Positions 8,690-18,078 are shown, numbered from the stretch's first letter. The stretch: 64,000 nt of DNA from Spirochaetales bacterium (GCA_016929065.1 JAFGJO010000040.1:26309-90308), one strand, 5' to 3'. Program-made: numbers and translations. Notes: generated by a model from the letters alone, not told the origin.

Positions 8690-8790
8690 ATCAGTTATAC
8701 GAATTTCACGGCTCATTAATTCCTTTTTTTAGAAAAAACAATGGCATTCCCGAAAATAAATCTTAAAATACGATTATACAGGAGGAATCT

Positions 8791-11154
8791 ATGGAGCTTC
8801 AAAAAAAGAAATATTCAAGTCTGCTTGTTGTCTTCGTGCTGGCTGTTATTGCCTTATTTTTCTTTACCCCTCTGCTGATAAACGGGATTGTCTCTTTAAT
8901 GGAGGTCCGCCTGGATGACATTTCATTCACCGGAATACAAAATTATATCGATCTGTCCCAAAGCCCACATTATTGGACCGCCTTCGGCAACACAATCAAG
9001 TTTTTTTCATGGCTGAAAGTATTCATGATGTCACTCGTAATTCTGTCCGGTGTATACATCCTTCTCAACCTGAAAAAAACCGGCAGAGCGGTTTTTTTGG
9101 CAATCAGCGGGATTTTCCTGATTGTCTCCTCTCCGCTTCTTAATGCAGCCTTTTACACAATGTTCTACAGCCCGCAGACCGGGCTGGTCAATGCGATGCT
9201 TGAAGCAGCAGGACAGAAACCTGTTTATTTTCTTGCCGATCCCGAATATGCCCCGGAGATAATCGGAAATGCTGATTTTCTCTCCACTCTGGGACTGCTT
9301 TTGCCCGCGGCATTCATCATTTATACTGCGATCGCAAGGGGCAGCGCAGCATTGAGTACAGCCGGTACAGTTTCCCTGAAACAGCTGGTAAAAGATTCAT
9401 GGAGACTGATATGTGTTTTTACCATTGCGATCATCGGATTTTCGTATGCAAATTATGAGGCAATATTCAATCTGAGCTCCCCTTTAACATTCGAGGTCAC
9501 AGATATTCTTCAGACTTTGGCGTTCCGCAGCGGGCTGCAGGAGATGCGTTATGGATTTAGTGCCGCGGCATTGACGCCCGTGTTTTTTGTTTTGATTACC
9601 TGCGGTGCCGGATTATGGCTTTTCCTCGAAGGTACCGGCAGGGAGTTTTCAATAAGCATATTCAAAAAAAATCCGTCATCAGTCGTGTCTCCCGAAAGCC
9701 GGAAATCGCCCGCTGGTATTACTCTGCTGATTGCCGCCATTATTATAACGACTGTCGGTATCATCCTGCTGTTTGTGCGGCACACATTGCCTTTCATCAC
9801 CAGTGTGTTTTCATTGGATCGGCTAGGCGATGTGCTGAAAGCCGGCGGATTCATGGAACGCCTGTTTTCCTCCCTGCTGGTTACTGCTTCCGGGACAAGC
9901 CAGATGCTCATCCCTGCGGCACTATCGCTTCTCTGCGGATATGCAATTGGATACCTGCGGCCGAAGTCTGAAAAAATAATACTTTTCATTATTTCCCTGT
10001 TCATCTTTTTTTCCCCGGCTGTGTCATTCCTCTTCAACTTTATCATGATTCGGTCTTTGGGAATTATAAACACGGTGCAGGGAATAACTCTCCCCTATTT
10101 TGTTTCTGCACTCGGAATTTTTGTTTCAGTCTATTTTTTCCGCGGCATCCGAAAAGACCATGACCTGCTCATGGCATCTGGCTCTGCCCTGTCATTTTCC
10201 AAAATACAGAAAAAAACGCTTTTCGCCATTGGAGCCTTCGGGGTGCTGCTCTACAGCCTTTCCTCGATCAACTGGCTCAATGCCACCCTGTGGCCGATTG
10301 TCGCACAGTCGAACCCTCAGTTTTTCAATATCAATGTTCTCGCGAGAATCATCTTTATGGAGGGTGACATATATGGAATGGAAGGAATGGGCATTACAGG
10401 AGGTACAAAAGGGCTCATGGTTAACCTTATCCTCCTGCAGTACATCGTTCCGGTAGCTTTGTTTGTTATTTCTTCCCTTACTCTTTTATCCCGCATCAGC
10501 ATTATCAGCAGAAAAAAAACAGCCGGCAAGACCGCTGAACCGTATTCATTCGCTGCAGAAGAACTCGAGCCAATCAAGGCCGATAGTGGGTCTCAAAAAA
10601 AAGATGCACTGTCTCCCGCTCAATGCAAAGTGCTCCCCGCGTGGACACTCGGAATTTGCGCAGGAGTTCTTGGCCTCATCTGTTTTATAATCTTTCCTGG
10701 ATTGATTCCTGGAATATTCGGCCAAAGCAGCGGCGGTGCGGCCGGATTCATGTATATCTCGCTTGGCTTTTTTGTCATTCTCTCTCTGACAGGCGGTATT
10801 TTTTATTACATCAATATCTGGAAAGCGCACGCTGCTCTTAAAAAAGCAACAAATAACGCCTATCCCTACTCCCCTGCAATGGCTGTTTTCCTTCACTTTG
10901 TTCCCGTATTCTCCCTGATATGGCAGATCATGTGGACGGTAAAGCTGAACAAATTTCTGAATGATAACGGGAAACGTGTTTCCGGAGTGTATCTCCTTGT
11001 TTTTCTGAATATTGTCACCTTTATCGGGATCGTTCTTTGCGGGATAAGCATGTCGACCCCGGGGATGGTGATCTGCAGTTTTGCAGGACTTCTCATCCAG
11101 ACGACCCTGTCATACAAGGCCGCAGAAGAAGTGCAGTCACTGGTCGCCGGCTGA
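8791..11154 (+). CDS. MalF/MalG-like ABC permease fusion with C-terminal tetraspan-like domain
   Basis: 787 residues in one frame. Residues 1-290 follow a MalF-type permease (PLLINGIVSLMEVRLDD...FTGIQNYIDL, TGLVNAMLEAAG...FLADPEYA, LAFRSGLQEMRYGFSAAALT). Residues 310-570 follow a MalG-type permease (SLLCGYAIGYLRPKSEKI, FFSPAVSF, YFFRGIRKDHDLLMASGSAL). Residues 650-787 are a further hydrophobic domain with about four helices. Both EAA loops, where the ATPase would dock, have lost the usual EAA-x3-G pattern, and no ABC ATPase or binding protein lies nearby. SD AGGAGG is present. It starts 101 bases after hgcB. Function unknown; ABC transport is doubtful. Confidence 0.7.
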   Translation: MELQKKKYSSLLVVFVLAVIALFFFTPLLINGIVSLMEVRLDDISFTGIQNYIDLSQSPHYWTAFGNTIKFFSWLKVFMMSLVILSGVYILLNLKKTGRAVFLAISGIFLIVSSPLLNAAFYTMFYSPQTGLVNAMLEAAGQKPVYFLADPEYAPEIIGNADFLSTLGLLLPAAFIIYTAIARGSAALSTAGTVSLKQLVKDSWRLICVFTIAIIGFSYANYEAIFNLSSPLTFEVTDILQTLAFRSGLQEMRYGFSAAALTPVFFVLITCGAGLWLFLEGTGREFSISIFKKNPSSVVSPESRKSPAGITLLIAAIIITTVGIILLFVRHTLPFITSVFSLDRLGDVLKAGGFMERLFSSLLVTASGTSQMLIPAALSLLCGYAIGYLRPKSEKIILFIISLFIFFSPAVSFLFNFIMIRSLGIINTVQGITLPYFVSALGIFVSVYFFRGIRKDHDLLMASGSALSFSKIQKKTLFAIGAFGVLLYSLSSINWLNATLWPIVAQSNPQFFNINVLARIIFMEGDIYGMEGMGITGGTKGLMVNLILLQYIVPVALFVISSLTLLSRISIISRKKTAGKTAEPYSFAAEELEPIKADSGSQKKDALSPAQCKVLPAWTLGICAGVLGLICFIIFPGLIPGIFGQSSGGAAGFMYISLGFFVILSLTGGIFYYINIWKAHAALKKATNNAYPYSPAMAVFLHFVPVFSLIWQIMWTVKLNKFLNDNGKRVSGVYLLVFLNIVTFIGIVLCGISMSTPGMVICSFAGLLIQTTLSYKAAEEVQSLVAG

Positions 11155-11165
11155 TCATAATTTAC

Positions 11166-11203
11166 AAAGCGGTATGCAGACATTGCATACCGCTTTTTTT
11201 TAT
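11166..11203 (+). terminator. rho-independent terminator
   Basis: A perfect 13-bp stem AAAGCGGTATGCA / TGCATACCGCTTT with loop GACAT and a run of T, just after the permease-fusion stop codon. It ends the transcript of that gene and any read-through from hgcAB. Confidence 0.93.
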
Positions 11204-11268
11204 TTTCATTTGCAGATTCGCTTTTGACCCTTTAAACTTGATATATAATCCCCAAAAAGGAGCCGGGT

Positions 11269-11817
11269 ATGCAAATCTGTCGTATTTGTTGTTTCCTTCT
11301 ATTTATTGCCTTGTTTGGCTGCACACAGGATAATCAATCGGAGGATGCCGGTTTTGCAAAAGTTCCTTTGCCGTCTTCTGTAGCCGCAGACAATGTTGTA
11401 CTGGAAATTTTAAACAATTCGGGAGGTAATGCACCGGTGCTGTTTGATCTTCCCACCATCATGGCGTTTCCGCAAACCTCATTTACCGGTAATGATCCCT
11501 GGGACCATACCGCACATAAATTCACCGGTGTACAGCTTTTCCCTTTATTAAAAAGAATCGGGATACAGAATACCGCAACTCGTGTTGAGGTCATTGCTGC
11601 AAATAATTACAGGATAACGATCGGGCTTGAAGACATGCAGCGCTATAATTACCTGTTATCATATTCCATGGATAATGTTCTGCTTCAGGGAAATCCCGAT
11701 TTAAAAAAACGGGGCTCTCTTATGATTGCCATCAATTTTGACAAATATAAAAATCTTGATACCGAATTGTACAAGAATCATCTTGTCTGGCAGGTTAAAA
11801 CCATAATTGTCAGGTGA
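11269..11817 (+). CDS. SUOX-fold (oxidoreductase molybdopterin-binding domain-like) lipoprotein
   Basis: 182 residues. A signal peptide ends in the lipobox LFGC (C18). The rest resembles the sulfite-oxidase-type molybdopterin domain in small form: KFTGVQLFPLLKRIGI, VEVIAANNYRITIGLEDM, LLQGNPDLKKRGSLMIAINFDKY, HLVWQVKTIIVR. The cysteine that ligates molybdenum in true SUOX enzymes is not evident, so this is probably a sensory or binding protein outside the membrane rather than an enzyme (inference). SD AAGGAG and a TATAAT box (11244-11249) lie upstream. The next gene's SD overlaps its stop codon, so the two are co-translated. Confidence 0.75.
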   Translation: MQICRICCFLLFIALFGCTQDNQSEDAGFAKVPLPSSVAADNVVLEILNNSGGNAPVLFDLPTIMAFPQTSFTGNDPWDHTAHKFTGVQLFPLLKRIGIQNTATRVEVIAANNYRITIGLEDMQRYNYLLSYSMDNVLLQGNPDLKKRGSLMIAINFDKYKNLDTELYKNHLVWQVKTIIVR

Positions 11818-11821
11818 TGCC

Positions 11822-12688
11822 ATGAAAAAAATACCATTACAGCCGATTGCCATGGCCGGTGCAGGCATTTTGCTTTTCGGTTCCATTATGTTTGGATTAA
11901 TTATCTCATTCCAGCTCCGTGAATCGGCATCCATTGAAAAAGAATTTTTTCACGAAAGTATTCTGGATCAAAGTTCTGCATTGAACAGGGTCATATTTGC
12001 AGCTGCTGAGTTTTATGAATTCAATGCATCCGACAAAACTGCTCCGGGATGGCTTGAGAAAAAAATTGAATCATGCAGAAATCTGATAAGTCACGCTTCA
12101 ATTCCTCCGTTTGTTGCCCGGGATATCTATGAACGCTATATAACCCGGGACCCGCTGTTCCTGGCCGAGCGCATTGCAAGCACAGACAAGGCTTATGCCG
12201 GAAGTCTTGAGACACTCATCAGGATTTATGAAAATATTTCCGAATCACACAGTACAAACGGGAAAACACAGTTTGTCCTTGAATTTGACGCATCATTCGC
12301 AGCCTTTTATACAGCATTGAAGGAACGAAACAGCGTCATGACAATGCTTGAGGCGACCTATCATGCCCAGCTGCGGACAAACCTTGCGTGGACCCAGAAT
12401 ATAATGGATCTCATGCTCATGGGCCAGACAATTACCATCCTGGCATCGCTGGCAGTCATGTTTTTAAGCTCCCGCGCTCAGAGTAAACAGGTAAAAGTTC
12501 TTCATGGATTAATTCCAATTTGCGCCAAATGCAAAAAAATTCGTGACGACAAGGGCTACTGGAGTCAGGTTGAAACATATATTACCCGGCATACCGAGGC
12601 AGATTTCAGCCACGGGATTTGTCCCGACTGCATGAAAGAAATGTATCCGGAATATATTCCCGTAAATGATCTTTTGGACAGAACATAA
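11822..12688 (+). CDS. membrane protein with C-terminal GLIPICAKCKKIR zinc-type motif
   Basis: 288 residues from the ATG at 11822; the SD AGGTGA overlaps the stop of the preceding lipoprotein. Topology: TM helix about 8-30, an extracytoplasmic helical domain about 32-200, TM helix about 203-220, then a short cytoplasmic tail. The tail reads LHGLIPICAKCKKIRDDKGYWSQVETYI...FSHGICPDCMKEMYPEY, with two CxxC pairs. This tail is widespread at the C-termini of bacterial signalling proteins and probably binds zinc. No kinase or GGDEF domain is present, so the output is unknown. With the SUOX-fold lipoprotein it probably forms a two-protein sensor. Confidence 0.75.
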   Translation: MKKIPLQPIAMAGAGILLFGSIMFGLIISFQLRESASIEKEFFHESILDQSSALNRVIFAAAEFYEFNASDKTAPGWLEKKIESCRNLISHASIPPFVARDIYERYITRDPLFLAERIASTDKAYAGSLETLIRIYENISESHSTNGKTQFVLEFDASFAAFYTALKERNSVMTMLEATYHAQLRTNLAWTQNIMDLMLMGQTITILASLAVMFLSSRAQSKQVKVLHGLIPICAKCKKIRDDKGYWSQVETYITRHTEADFSHGICPDCMKEMYPEYIPVNDLLDRT

Positions 12689-12704
12689 AAAATCCAGAGA
12701 TCCG

Positions 12705-13502
12705 CTACAGATTCAGAAGGGCATTGTACCGGCTCCGCATGGAGGGCTGCTTGTAGAAATTATTTACATTGTAATCGAGGGGATTCACAATAATTGCAGC
12801 CAGCCTGCAGAACTCTTCCCGCGTCAAATGTGATATCGGCTTTTTGTAATGGTACTGTACCGCTGCACCCAGTCCGTACACCCCTTTGCCCCATTCGATG
12901 TAATTAAGGTACAGCTCCAGTATCCGTTCCTTGCTCATCACCCCGTCCAGAATAAGGGCGATGATGACCTCCATGTATTTCCGGAGGTAATTTCTGGAGG
13001 GAACAAGAAACAGTGTTCTGGTCAACTGCTGGGTGATGGTACTCCCGCCCAGAATTATTTTGTCATACTTTGAGTTAACCTGGTATGCGCGCTTGATCGC
13101 CTCAAAGTCAATTCCCGCATGGGTATAAAAGTTTTTGTCTTCAACCCGTACATACATCGCAGGGATATATTTCGGGATTTTCTTCAAGGGAATAAATAGA
13201 ACCGGTTTGGGGATATAGTGACGGGTTACATACCGTTCCGCCATGAGCGATGTGGCCGGGGGATTAAAAAAAGAGTATGCCAGGGAGAGAACAAGCGCAT
13301 ACACTATCAGGGCAACATGAAAAATAAAAACAGTACCGACAACAAATATTGCCAGTTTTTTAAAAAGAAATCCCGCCAGCCTGGTTGAATCGTACTCTGA
13401 CAGAAATATTTTATCAAGCTTTTTTGGCGGCTGCGGCAGTTCGCCCTTCCCCGCCTGCCGTAATGAGAATGAATGAAATGACAAGTTTTTAAAAAAATGC
13501 AT
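12705..13502 (-). CDS. mtgA: monofunctional peptidoglycan glycosyltransferase (GT51)
   Basis: 265 residues with one N-terminal TM helix (about 50-75) and a GT51 domain. Hallmarks: EDKNFYTHAGIDFEAIKRA (with the catalytic Glu), GGSTITQQLTRTLFLVPSRNYLRKYMEVIIALILDGVMSKERILELYLNYIEWGKGVYGLGAAVQYHY. It polymerises lipid II into glycan strands at the outer face of the inner membrane. No transpeptidase domain follows, so it is the MtgA type rather than a class A PBP. It converges with the upstream membrane protein gene (16 bases between stops). Confidence 0.92.
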   Translation of the reverse strand: MHFFKNLSFHSFSLRQAGKGELPQPPKKLDKIFLSEYDSTRLAGFLFKKLAIFVVGTVFIFHVALIVYALVLSLAYSFFNPPATSLMAERYVTRHYIPKPVLFIPLKKIPKYIPAMYVRVEDKNFYTHAGIDFEAIKRAYQVNSKYDKIILGGSTITQQLTRTLFLVPSRNYLRKYMEVIIALILDGVMSKERILELYLNYIEWGKGVYGLGAAVQYHYKKPISHLTREEFCRLAAIIVNPLDYNVNNFYKQPSMRSRYNALLNL

Positions 13503-13619
13503 CGTTATCTACTCTTACTGTACCATGTTTGCCGGTGACTATCCTGATAAAATCCCAATTAATATAGTAACCAAATATCCGGAAAGTCAATCATTATCAA
13601 AATGCAGGCCGTGCAATAC

Positions 13620-14672
13620 TCAGGCTGATTCCCATTCTGCTTTTGCCGTCTGCCATAATTGAACATTATTTTTCATTTCGCTGATTATCGGCAGTTCATA
13701 GGGACATTTTTTTTCACACTCCCCGCATTCAGTGCATTGATCATGAGAAGCAATGATGGGAGGAAGCCAGGTTTTAAAAAGCTTCTCGGGCGGAAACCGT
13801 TTGATCATCGATTTCATGGTCATCAACAGCACAATCCTCACCCCCTGGGCACACGGAGAACAGTATTCGCATCGCCGGCAGAATAATTTTCCCAGTTCAG
13901 CCTGAATGCTCCGGATCATACTTTCATCTGATGATTTCTGTGAGTTTCGATAAAACACATCAGCAGCACTCTCTGCTTCCTGAAAAAGTTCATCGATCTC
14001 TTCTACTGTCTCAAACCCGGGATCTGCCGCAACTTCATCAAACCGCGAAAGAAACCGCACACACAGCGGCCCGTTTGTAATCATGCCGCCGCCGAGGGGC
14101 TTCATGGCAATAAATCCGATATCCTGTTTCCGGCATAAATCCAGAATATCCATGGAGTCTTCGGCAACAATAATATTGAACGGCCACTGGAATACCTCAA
14201 TATGCCCGGAGGAAAGTGCCGCAAACGCACCCTCTTTTGTATGAGCTGATGCACCAATATGCCCGATTCTGCCCTGCGCTTTGAGCTCCAGCAGATAATC
14301 AAGTACTCCATTTTTCAGCATCATTTCCCAATCTTCCTGATTCCGCACATTATGGATCTGATACAGGTCAATGTAATTAATGCCCAGCCGTGAAAACGAG
14401 GTTTCGACGATGCTTCTCATCATTTCCGCTGTTTCTGCATGCCCTTTGGTAAAAATATATACTGAATTGCGGGGAATACGCCTTAAAACCCGGCCGATCA
14501 CTTCTTCAGAATGTCCGTATGCATTCGCGGTATCACACCAGTTCATCCCTGCCTGAAGCGCATGGAATACCACGTCCTCGGCCTTTTGCGGGGTATGGCG
14601 CTGAATGGGGATTCCCCCGAAACCGATTTTGGTAACCTGCAAATTTGTTTTTCCCAGGCGTACGTTCTGCAT
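13620..14672 (-). CDS. aldo/keto reductase with C-terminal ferredoxin domain
   Basis: 350 residues from the ATG at 14672 (AAGGAG just upstream; the track start is 26 codons too early). The N-terminal 260 residues form an AKR barrel: IGFGGIPIQ, DTANAYGHSEEVIGRVL, the lysine segment YIFTKGH, LYQIHNV and AMKPLGGG. The C-terminus carries a cysteine cluster CRRCEYCSPCAQGV and a 4Fe-4S motif CTECGECEKKCPY. Such proteins probably couple NAD(P)H and iron-sulfur electron flow in anaerobes; the substrate is unknown. Confidence 0.88.
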   Translation of the reverse strand: MQNVRLGKTNLQVTKIGFGGIPIQRHTPQKAEDVVFHALQAGMNWCDTANAYGHSEEVIGRVLRRIPRNSVYIFTKGHAETAEMMRSIVETSFSRLGINYIDLYQIHNVRNQEDWEMMLKNGVLDYLLELKAQGRIGHIGASAHTKEGAFAALSSGHIEVFQWPFNIIVAEDSMDILDLCRKQDIGFIAMKPLGGGMITNGPLCVRFLSRFDEVAADPGFETVEEIDELFQEAESAADVFYRNSQKSSDESMIRSIQAELGKLFCRRCEYCSPCAQGVRIVLLMTMKSMIKRFPPEKLFKTWLPPIIASHDQCTECGECEKKCPYELPIISEMKNNVQLWQTAKAEWESA

Positions 14673-14868
14673 GAATACTCCTTCCCCGAAATTTGTTTTT
14701 TTTCCATACTGACAAAGCAGCCGGATTCTGTCAACTCGAATTCTCCCCATTTCCGCCGTGGAACTTTAAAACTGCGGGAAAATGCAAAAATGACACGGAA
14801 AAACAAAAGAAAACCCGAGATACCACTGATTAGATTTTTTACACGACGCCTTGTTTATTCAGCCGAAA

Positions 14869-15813
14869 ATGAATATTTTATATATAATGAAAACTGTATT
14901 TTACATGATAGAAAGTTTTTTTGCAGTCTTGATCATTGTCGTTTTCATTCTTATTACAGTCAGTGCAGTAACACCACAAACGACCTTGTCAAAAGCAGAT
15001 GTGCCGCACACCACCCTGATTATACATGCACTGCCCGTGGCATTTCCGGGAAGGATCCAAAAAGTAACAGAAGAAGGCACAGACTGGAAAATAATTCTGG
15101 ACGGAGACACTTTTTTCTGGGCAGACGGGCGGCTGCTTCCTGAAAAAGACCTGACAGATATCAACAAATACTCCCGCCACCCGTTCTACAGCTACACCAG
15201 AGAACTTCGCCCGATTCCCCAATACACAGACGAAGAAAAAAAAGGCCTGAATGAACGGATAGCAAACCGGAAAAATGACCCGCCAAAAAGAAATCCTGCT
15301 TTCCATAATGCGCTCTGGAGGGTTTATGACAAAAAGTCGGCTGATGAAACGATGAAATGGATCAGTTTTCTGAATTATACTGTACAAATTCATCCTGGAA
15401 TTGAAAGCAGTCTTGATTCGGTAGAAACTGAAATTCGGCAGAAAGCGGAACATAATCCTGAATTAAAAAAATATATTTCTTCATTCACACGGATTTCCGG
15501 ATACACATGGCGGCCGATTGCCGATACAAAATCACTCAGTTTTCATTCCTACGGCGTGGCCATTGACATTATTCCCGGGGATACCGGGGGGAAAGAACAA
15601 TACTGGCTGTGGACGGCACGTTCCAACGCTGAATGGTTCCAGGTGCCCTATTCCCGGCGCTATTCACCGCCGGCTGAATTTATCGAGGCCTTCGAGCATC
15701 ATGGTTTTATCTGGGGAGGAAAATGGTTTTATTTTGATACGATACACTTTGAATACCGCCCGGAGATTCTGATTGCAAACGGGATGAGGCCGGAAAAAAT
15801 ACTCCCGCAATAA
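14869..15813 (+). CDS. M15-family (VanY-type) D-Ala-D-Ala carboxypeptidase-like protein
   Basis: About 314 residues; the start is uncertain (MNILYIM at 14869 or MKTVFYM at 14887, no clear SD). An N-terminal TM anchor (about 5-35) is followed by an extracytoplasmic domain. The zinc-peptidase part shows SFHSYGVAIDIIP, with the His and Asp of the HxxxxxxD motif, and WFYFDTIHFEYRPEIL, with the third ligand His. It probably trims peptidoglycan stem peptides. The 200-residue stretch before the catalytic domain has no match I recognise. Divergent from the AKR gene. Confidence 0.8.
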   Translation: MNILYIMKTVFYMIESFFAVLIIVVFILITVSAVTPQTTLSKADVPHTTLIIHALPVAFPGRIQKVTEEGTDWKIILDGDTFFWADGRLLPEKDLTDINKYSRHPFYSYTRELRPIPQYTDEEKKGLNERIANRKNDPPKRNPAFHNALWRVYDKKSADETMKWISFLNYTVQIHPGIESSLDSVETEIRQKAEHNPELKKYISSFTRISGYTWRPIADTKSLSFHSYGVAIDIIPGDTGGKEQYWLWTARSNAEWFQVPYSRRYSPPAEFIEAFEHHGFIWGGKWFYFDTIHFEYRPEILIANGMRPEKILPQ

Positions 15814-15826
15814 GCACCAACAGGCA

Positions 15827-16090
15827 TTACGCCGGATCGGCGGTGTTGCGCGCGCGGCTGATCAGCTCCACAATTGAGGCAATTTTCGGCTGCGCCGGTG
15901 CGTGCAGTTTTGAAAGCTGTTCCGGGGTAAATTTTGTTTCGAGATATTCATTGATTGACATCCGGTCTGCCCAGCATTGGTAAATAATCCTGCACGGCAT
16001 GGTAATTCCCTCTGCAGCACAGTATGAAAACGGCACTTTATGGCCGAGCCTTCGGCAGTACAATTCTTTGTTTTCTTTAAAATCTGTCAT
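15827..16090 (-). CDS. small conserved cysteine-containing protein
   Basis: 87 residues from MTDFKENKELYCRRLGHKVPFSYCAAEGITMPCRIIYQCW. Four cysteines in the pattern C-x11-C-x8-C-x6-C with the phrase LGHxVPFSYC suggest a small metal-binding or disulfide protein. I recall similar short proteins in anaerobic bacteria but know no function. It ends close to the convergent M15 gene. The start at 16090 is preferred over the track start five codons earlier because it begins with the conserved part. Confidence 0.6.
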   Translation of the reverse strand: MTDFKENKELYCRRLGHKVPFSYCAAEGITMPCRIIYQCWADRMSINEYLETKFTPEQLSKLHAPAQPKIASIVELISRARNTADPA

Positions 16091-16179
16091 GATGATTTCT
16101 TCCACTTCTTATAATAACATACCCCGCTGTTTTTCACAACGGGGCACACTGATTTTTCCGAACTTTGTTTATACAGCTT

Positions 16180-16228
16180 GCAGAATGGATTTTTTCCAAT
16201 TTTTATTACAGAAAAAATCCATTTCTGC
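16180..16228. repeat. long inverted repeat between trpB2 and the 87-aa gene
   Basis: Arms GCAGAATGGATTTTTTC (16180-16196) and GAAAAAATCCATTTCTGC (16211-16228) pair over about 17 bp with one bulged base; loop of 14. A shorter stem CCCCG/CGGGG lies just beside it (16122-16144). There is no T-run in the trpB2 direction, so it may be an RNA-end-protecting hairpin rather than a classic terminator. Confidence 0.6.
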
Positions 16229-16278
16229 TGCGTGTCGGAGAAAATATCCATTTGAAATTGTAATTTTATCCGACTCTC

Positions 16279-17667
16279 TCACCATTTCCCTGATTTCACC
16301 ATCTTCGGCTTCGGCAGATTGTCAAGCTCATGAATTGCGCTTCCCATTTCACTTTCCGGCAGCTCATAGTGTACCAGTTTCCCCTGGAAGAAGCTGTCAT
16401 ATCCGGAAAGGTCCATCAGGCCGTGGCCGGAAAGTCCAAAGACAATCACCTTTTCCTTGCCCTCTTCACTGGCTTTCTTTGCCTCCTGAATAGTCGCGGC
16501 AATTGCATGGCTGGTTTCCGGCGCAGGGATAATTCCCTCGGTCCTTGCAAACAGCACTGCTGCTTCATAACACTCAATCTGGCCAATCGCCCGTGGTGTC
16601 ACCAGGCCTTCAACAATTGTCTGGCTCACCAAAGGCGCCATGCCGTGATAGCGCAGCCCGCCTGCGTGAATCGGCGGTGGAATAAAGTCATGGCCCAGCG
16701 AATGCATGGGCAACAGCGGCGTCATTTTGGCGGTATCGCCGTGGTCATAGACAAACGGCCCCTTGGTCATAGTGGGGCAGGATGTCGGCTCAACCGCGAT
16801 TACCTCGATATTGGCACCATTGATTTTATCGCTTAAAAACGGGAATGAAAGTCCGGCAAAGTTTGATCCGCCGCCGGCACATCCAATAACAATATCAACC
16901 TTTTTCTCGCCAATTTTTGCCAGCTGTTTTTTTGTTTCCTGCCCGATAATCGTCTGATGGAGCATAACATGATTGAGCACACTTCCCAGCGCGTATCGGG
17001 TTTGTCCACTCTTGTCGGTCACGGCTGCTTCGATTGCCTCGGAAATTGCGATTCCAAGGCTTCCCGGAGTATCCGGATACTTTTCAAGGATATTGCGGCC
17101 CGCATTGGTTTCTGTGGACGGGCTGGCAATACAGTTTGCGCCCCATGTCTGCATCATGATTTTTCGAAATGGTTTCTGGTCAAAACTGATCCGTACCATA
17201 TACACTTTACATTCAAGCCCAAGCAGTGAACACGCAAATGCAAGAGCACTTCCCCACTGTCCCGCACCGGTCTCTGTGGTAATCCGCTTGATGCCGAACT
17301 GCTTGTTGTACCAGGCCTGTGCAACAGCGGTATTCGGCTTGTGGCTTCCCGGAGGCGAAACACTCTCGTTTTTATAGTAGATTTTCGCCGGTGTCCCAAG
17401 CGCTTTTTCCAATGCATAGGCACGGTGAAGGGGTGTCGGACGCCATTTGTGTAAAATTGCCAGAATCTCCTGTGGAATATCAATCCAGCGTTCGGTACTT
17501 ACCTCCTGCTCGATAATGTTCATGGGAAAAACCGGTGCCAGCATGTCCGGAGTTATGGGATTGCCGTCCGGCCCCAACGGCGGCTGAAGCGGTGAAGGAA
17601 GGTCTGCCGCAATGTTGTACCACTGTCTCGGCATCTCGTCTTCGTTCAGAAAAACTTTCGTCTGCAT
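16279..17667 (-). CDS. trpB2: TrpB2-type tryptophan synthase beta chain
   Basis: 462 residues, longer than TrpB1 (about 400) and typical of the TrpB2 group with its N-terminal extension ([23 protein letters not shown]). The PLP lysine is in PGSHKPNTA, followed by [14 protein letters not shown] and the phosphate-binding loop [12 protein letters not shown]. It makes tryptophan from indole and serine; no trpA or other trp genes are in the window, so a salvage role for free indole is likely. It lies 21 bases downstream of a TrpR-type repressor gene. Confidence 0.93.
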   Translation of the reverse strand: MQTKVFLNEDEMPRQWYNIAADLPSPLQPPLGPDGNPITPDMLAPVFPMNIIEQEVSTERWIDIPQEILAILHKWRPTPLHRAYALEKALGTPAKIYYKNESVSPPGSHKPNTAVAQAWYNKQFGIKRITTETGAGQWGSALAFACSLLGLECKVYMVRISFDQKPFRKIMMQTWGANCIASPSTETNAGRNILEKYPDTPGSLGIAISEAIEAAVTDKSGQTRYALGSVLNHVMLHQTIIGQETKKQLAKIGEKKVDIVIGCAGGGSNFAGLSFPFLSDKINGANIEVIAVEPTSCPTMTKGPFVYDHGDTAKMTPLLPMHSLGHDFIPPPIHAGGLRYHGMAPLVSQTIVEGLVTPRAIGQIECYEAAVLFARTEGIIPAPETSHAIAATIQEAKKASEEGKEKVIVFGLSGHGLMDLSGYDSFFQGKLVHYELPESEMGSAIHELDNLPKPKMVKSGKW

Positions 17668-17688
17668 GTAATCCTCCTTGTCTGAATG

Positions 17689-17964
17689 TCAGTGTGAAGA
17701 GTGCTTCTCTTCGAATACCTTTTTTAATGCGGAATTTTCTTTCTTGAGTTCACGCGCACCGCGCGTAATCTTGCACAGACTCACCCCCAGATCGGCGGCA
17801 ATCGTGCGCTGACTTTTTCCTTCAAACAGCAATTTAACAATATCCCACCGAAGCGAAAGCTTCGCCGCCTCGCTTCCGGTAAGGAGTTCTCGAAGCAGTT
17901 TTTCAATCTGCGATGCGTTTTCTGCCGCAGAAAATAGTTTGGCGATCTCCGGTATTCTGTCCAT
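17689..17964 (-). CDS. trpR: TrpR-family repressor
   Basis: 91 residues from MDRIPEIAKLFSAAENASQIEKLLRELLTGSEAAKLSLRWDIVKLL. The helix-turn-helix is SQRTIAADLGVSLCKITRGARELK, the TrpR signature. The track start 14 codons upstream is unlikely: TTGACA (18006-18001) and a -10-like TTCTAT, 17 bases apart, lie within that stretch, giving a nearly leaderless mRNA starting close to this ATG. Upstream of trpB2 in the same direction, so a tryptophan-responsive repressor-salvage pair is likely. No palindrome like the enteric trp operator was found. Confidence 0.85.
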   Translation of the reverse strand: MDRIPEIAKLFSAAENASQIEKLLRELLTGSEAAKLSLRWDIVKLLFEGKSQRTIAADLGVSLCKITRGARELKKENSALKKVFEEKHSSH

Positions 17965-18078
17965 TGTGTATCTATCCATAGAAACAGCTTTCCGGGCTTT
18001 TGTCAAGAACAGGATATTTTATACAAAGAGATACCAGAAATGAGCTTTGCTTCTCCTGCCGCTGCGTGATAAATGTTA

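Noticed and set aside
8690-8790. Terminator after hgcB
   Set aside because: CAGCAG/CTGCTG pairing lies inside the hgcB end and is not followed by a T-run; no convincing terminator, so read-through to the next gene is possible.
9549-10073. 174-aa minus-strand ORF inside the permease fusion
   Set aside because: Shadow of a long hydrophobic plus-strand gene; no SD and no recognisable domain.
11224-11249. Full sigma-70 promoter before the SUOX-fold lipoprotein
   Set aside because: TATAAT is clear, but the nearest TTGACC leaves a spacer of only 14 bases; mentioned in the gene entry only.
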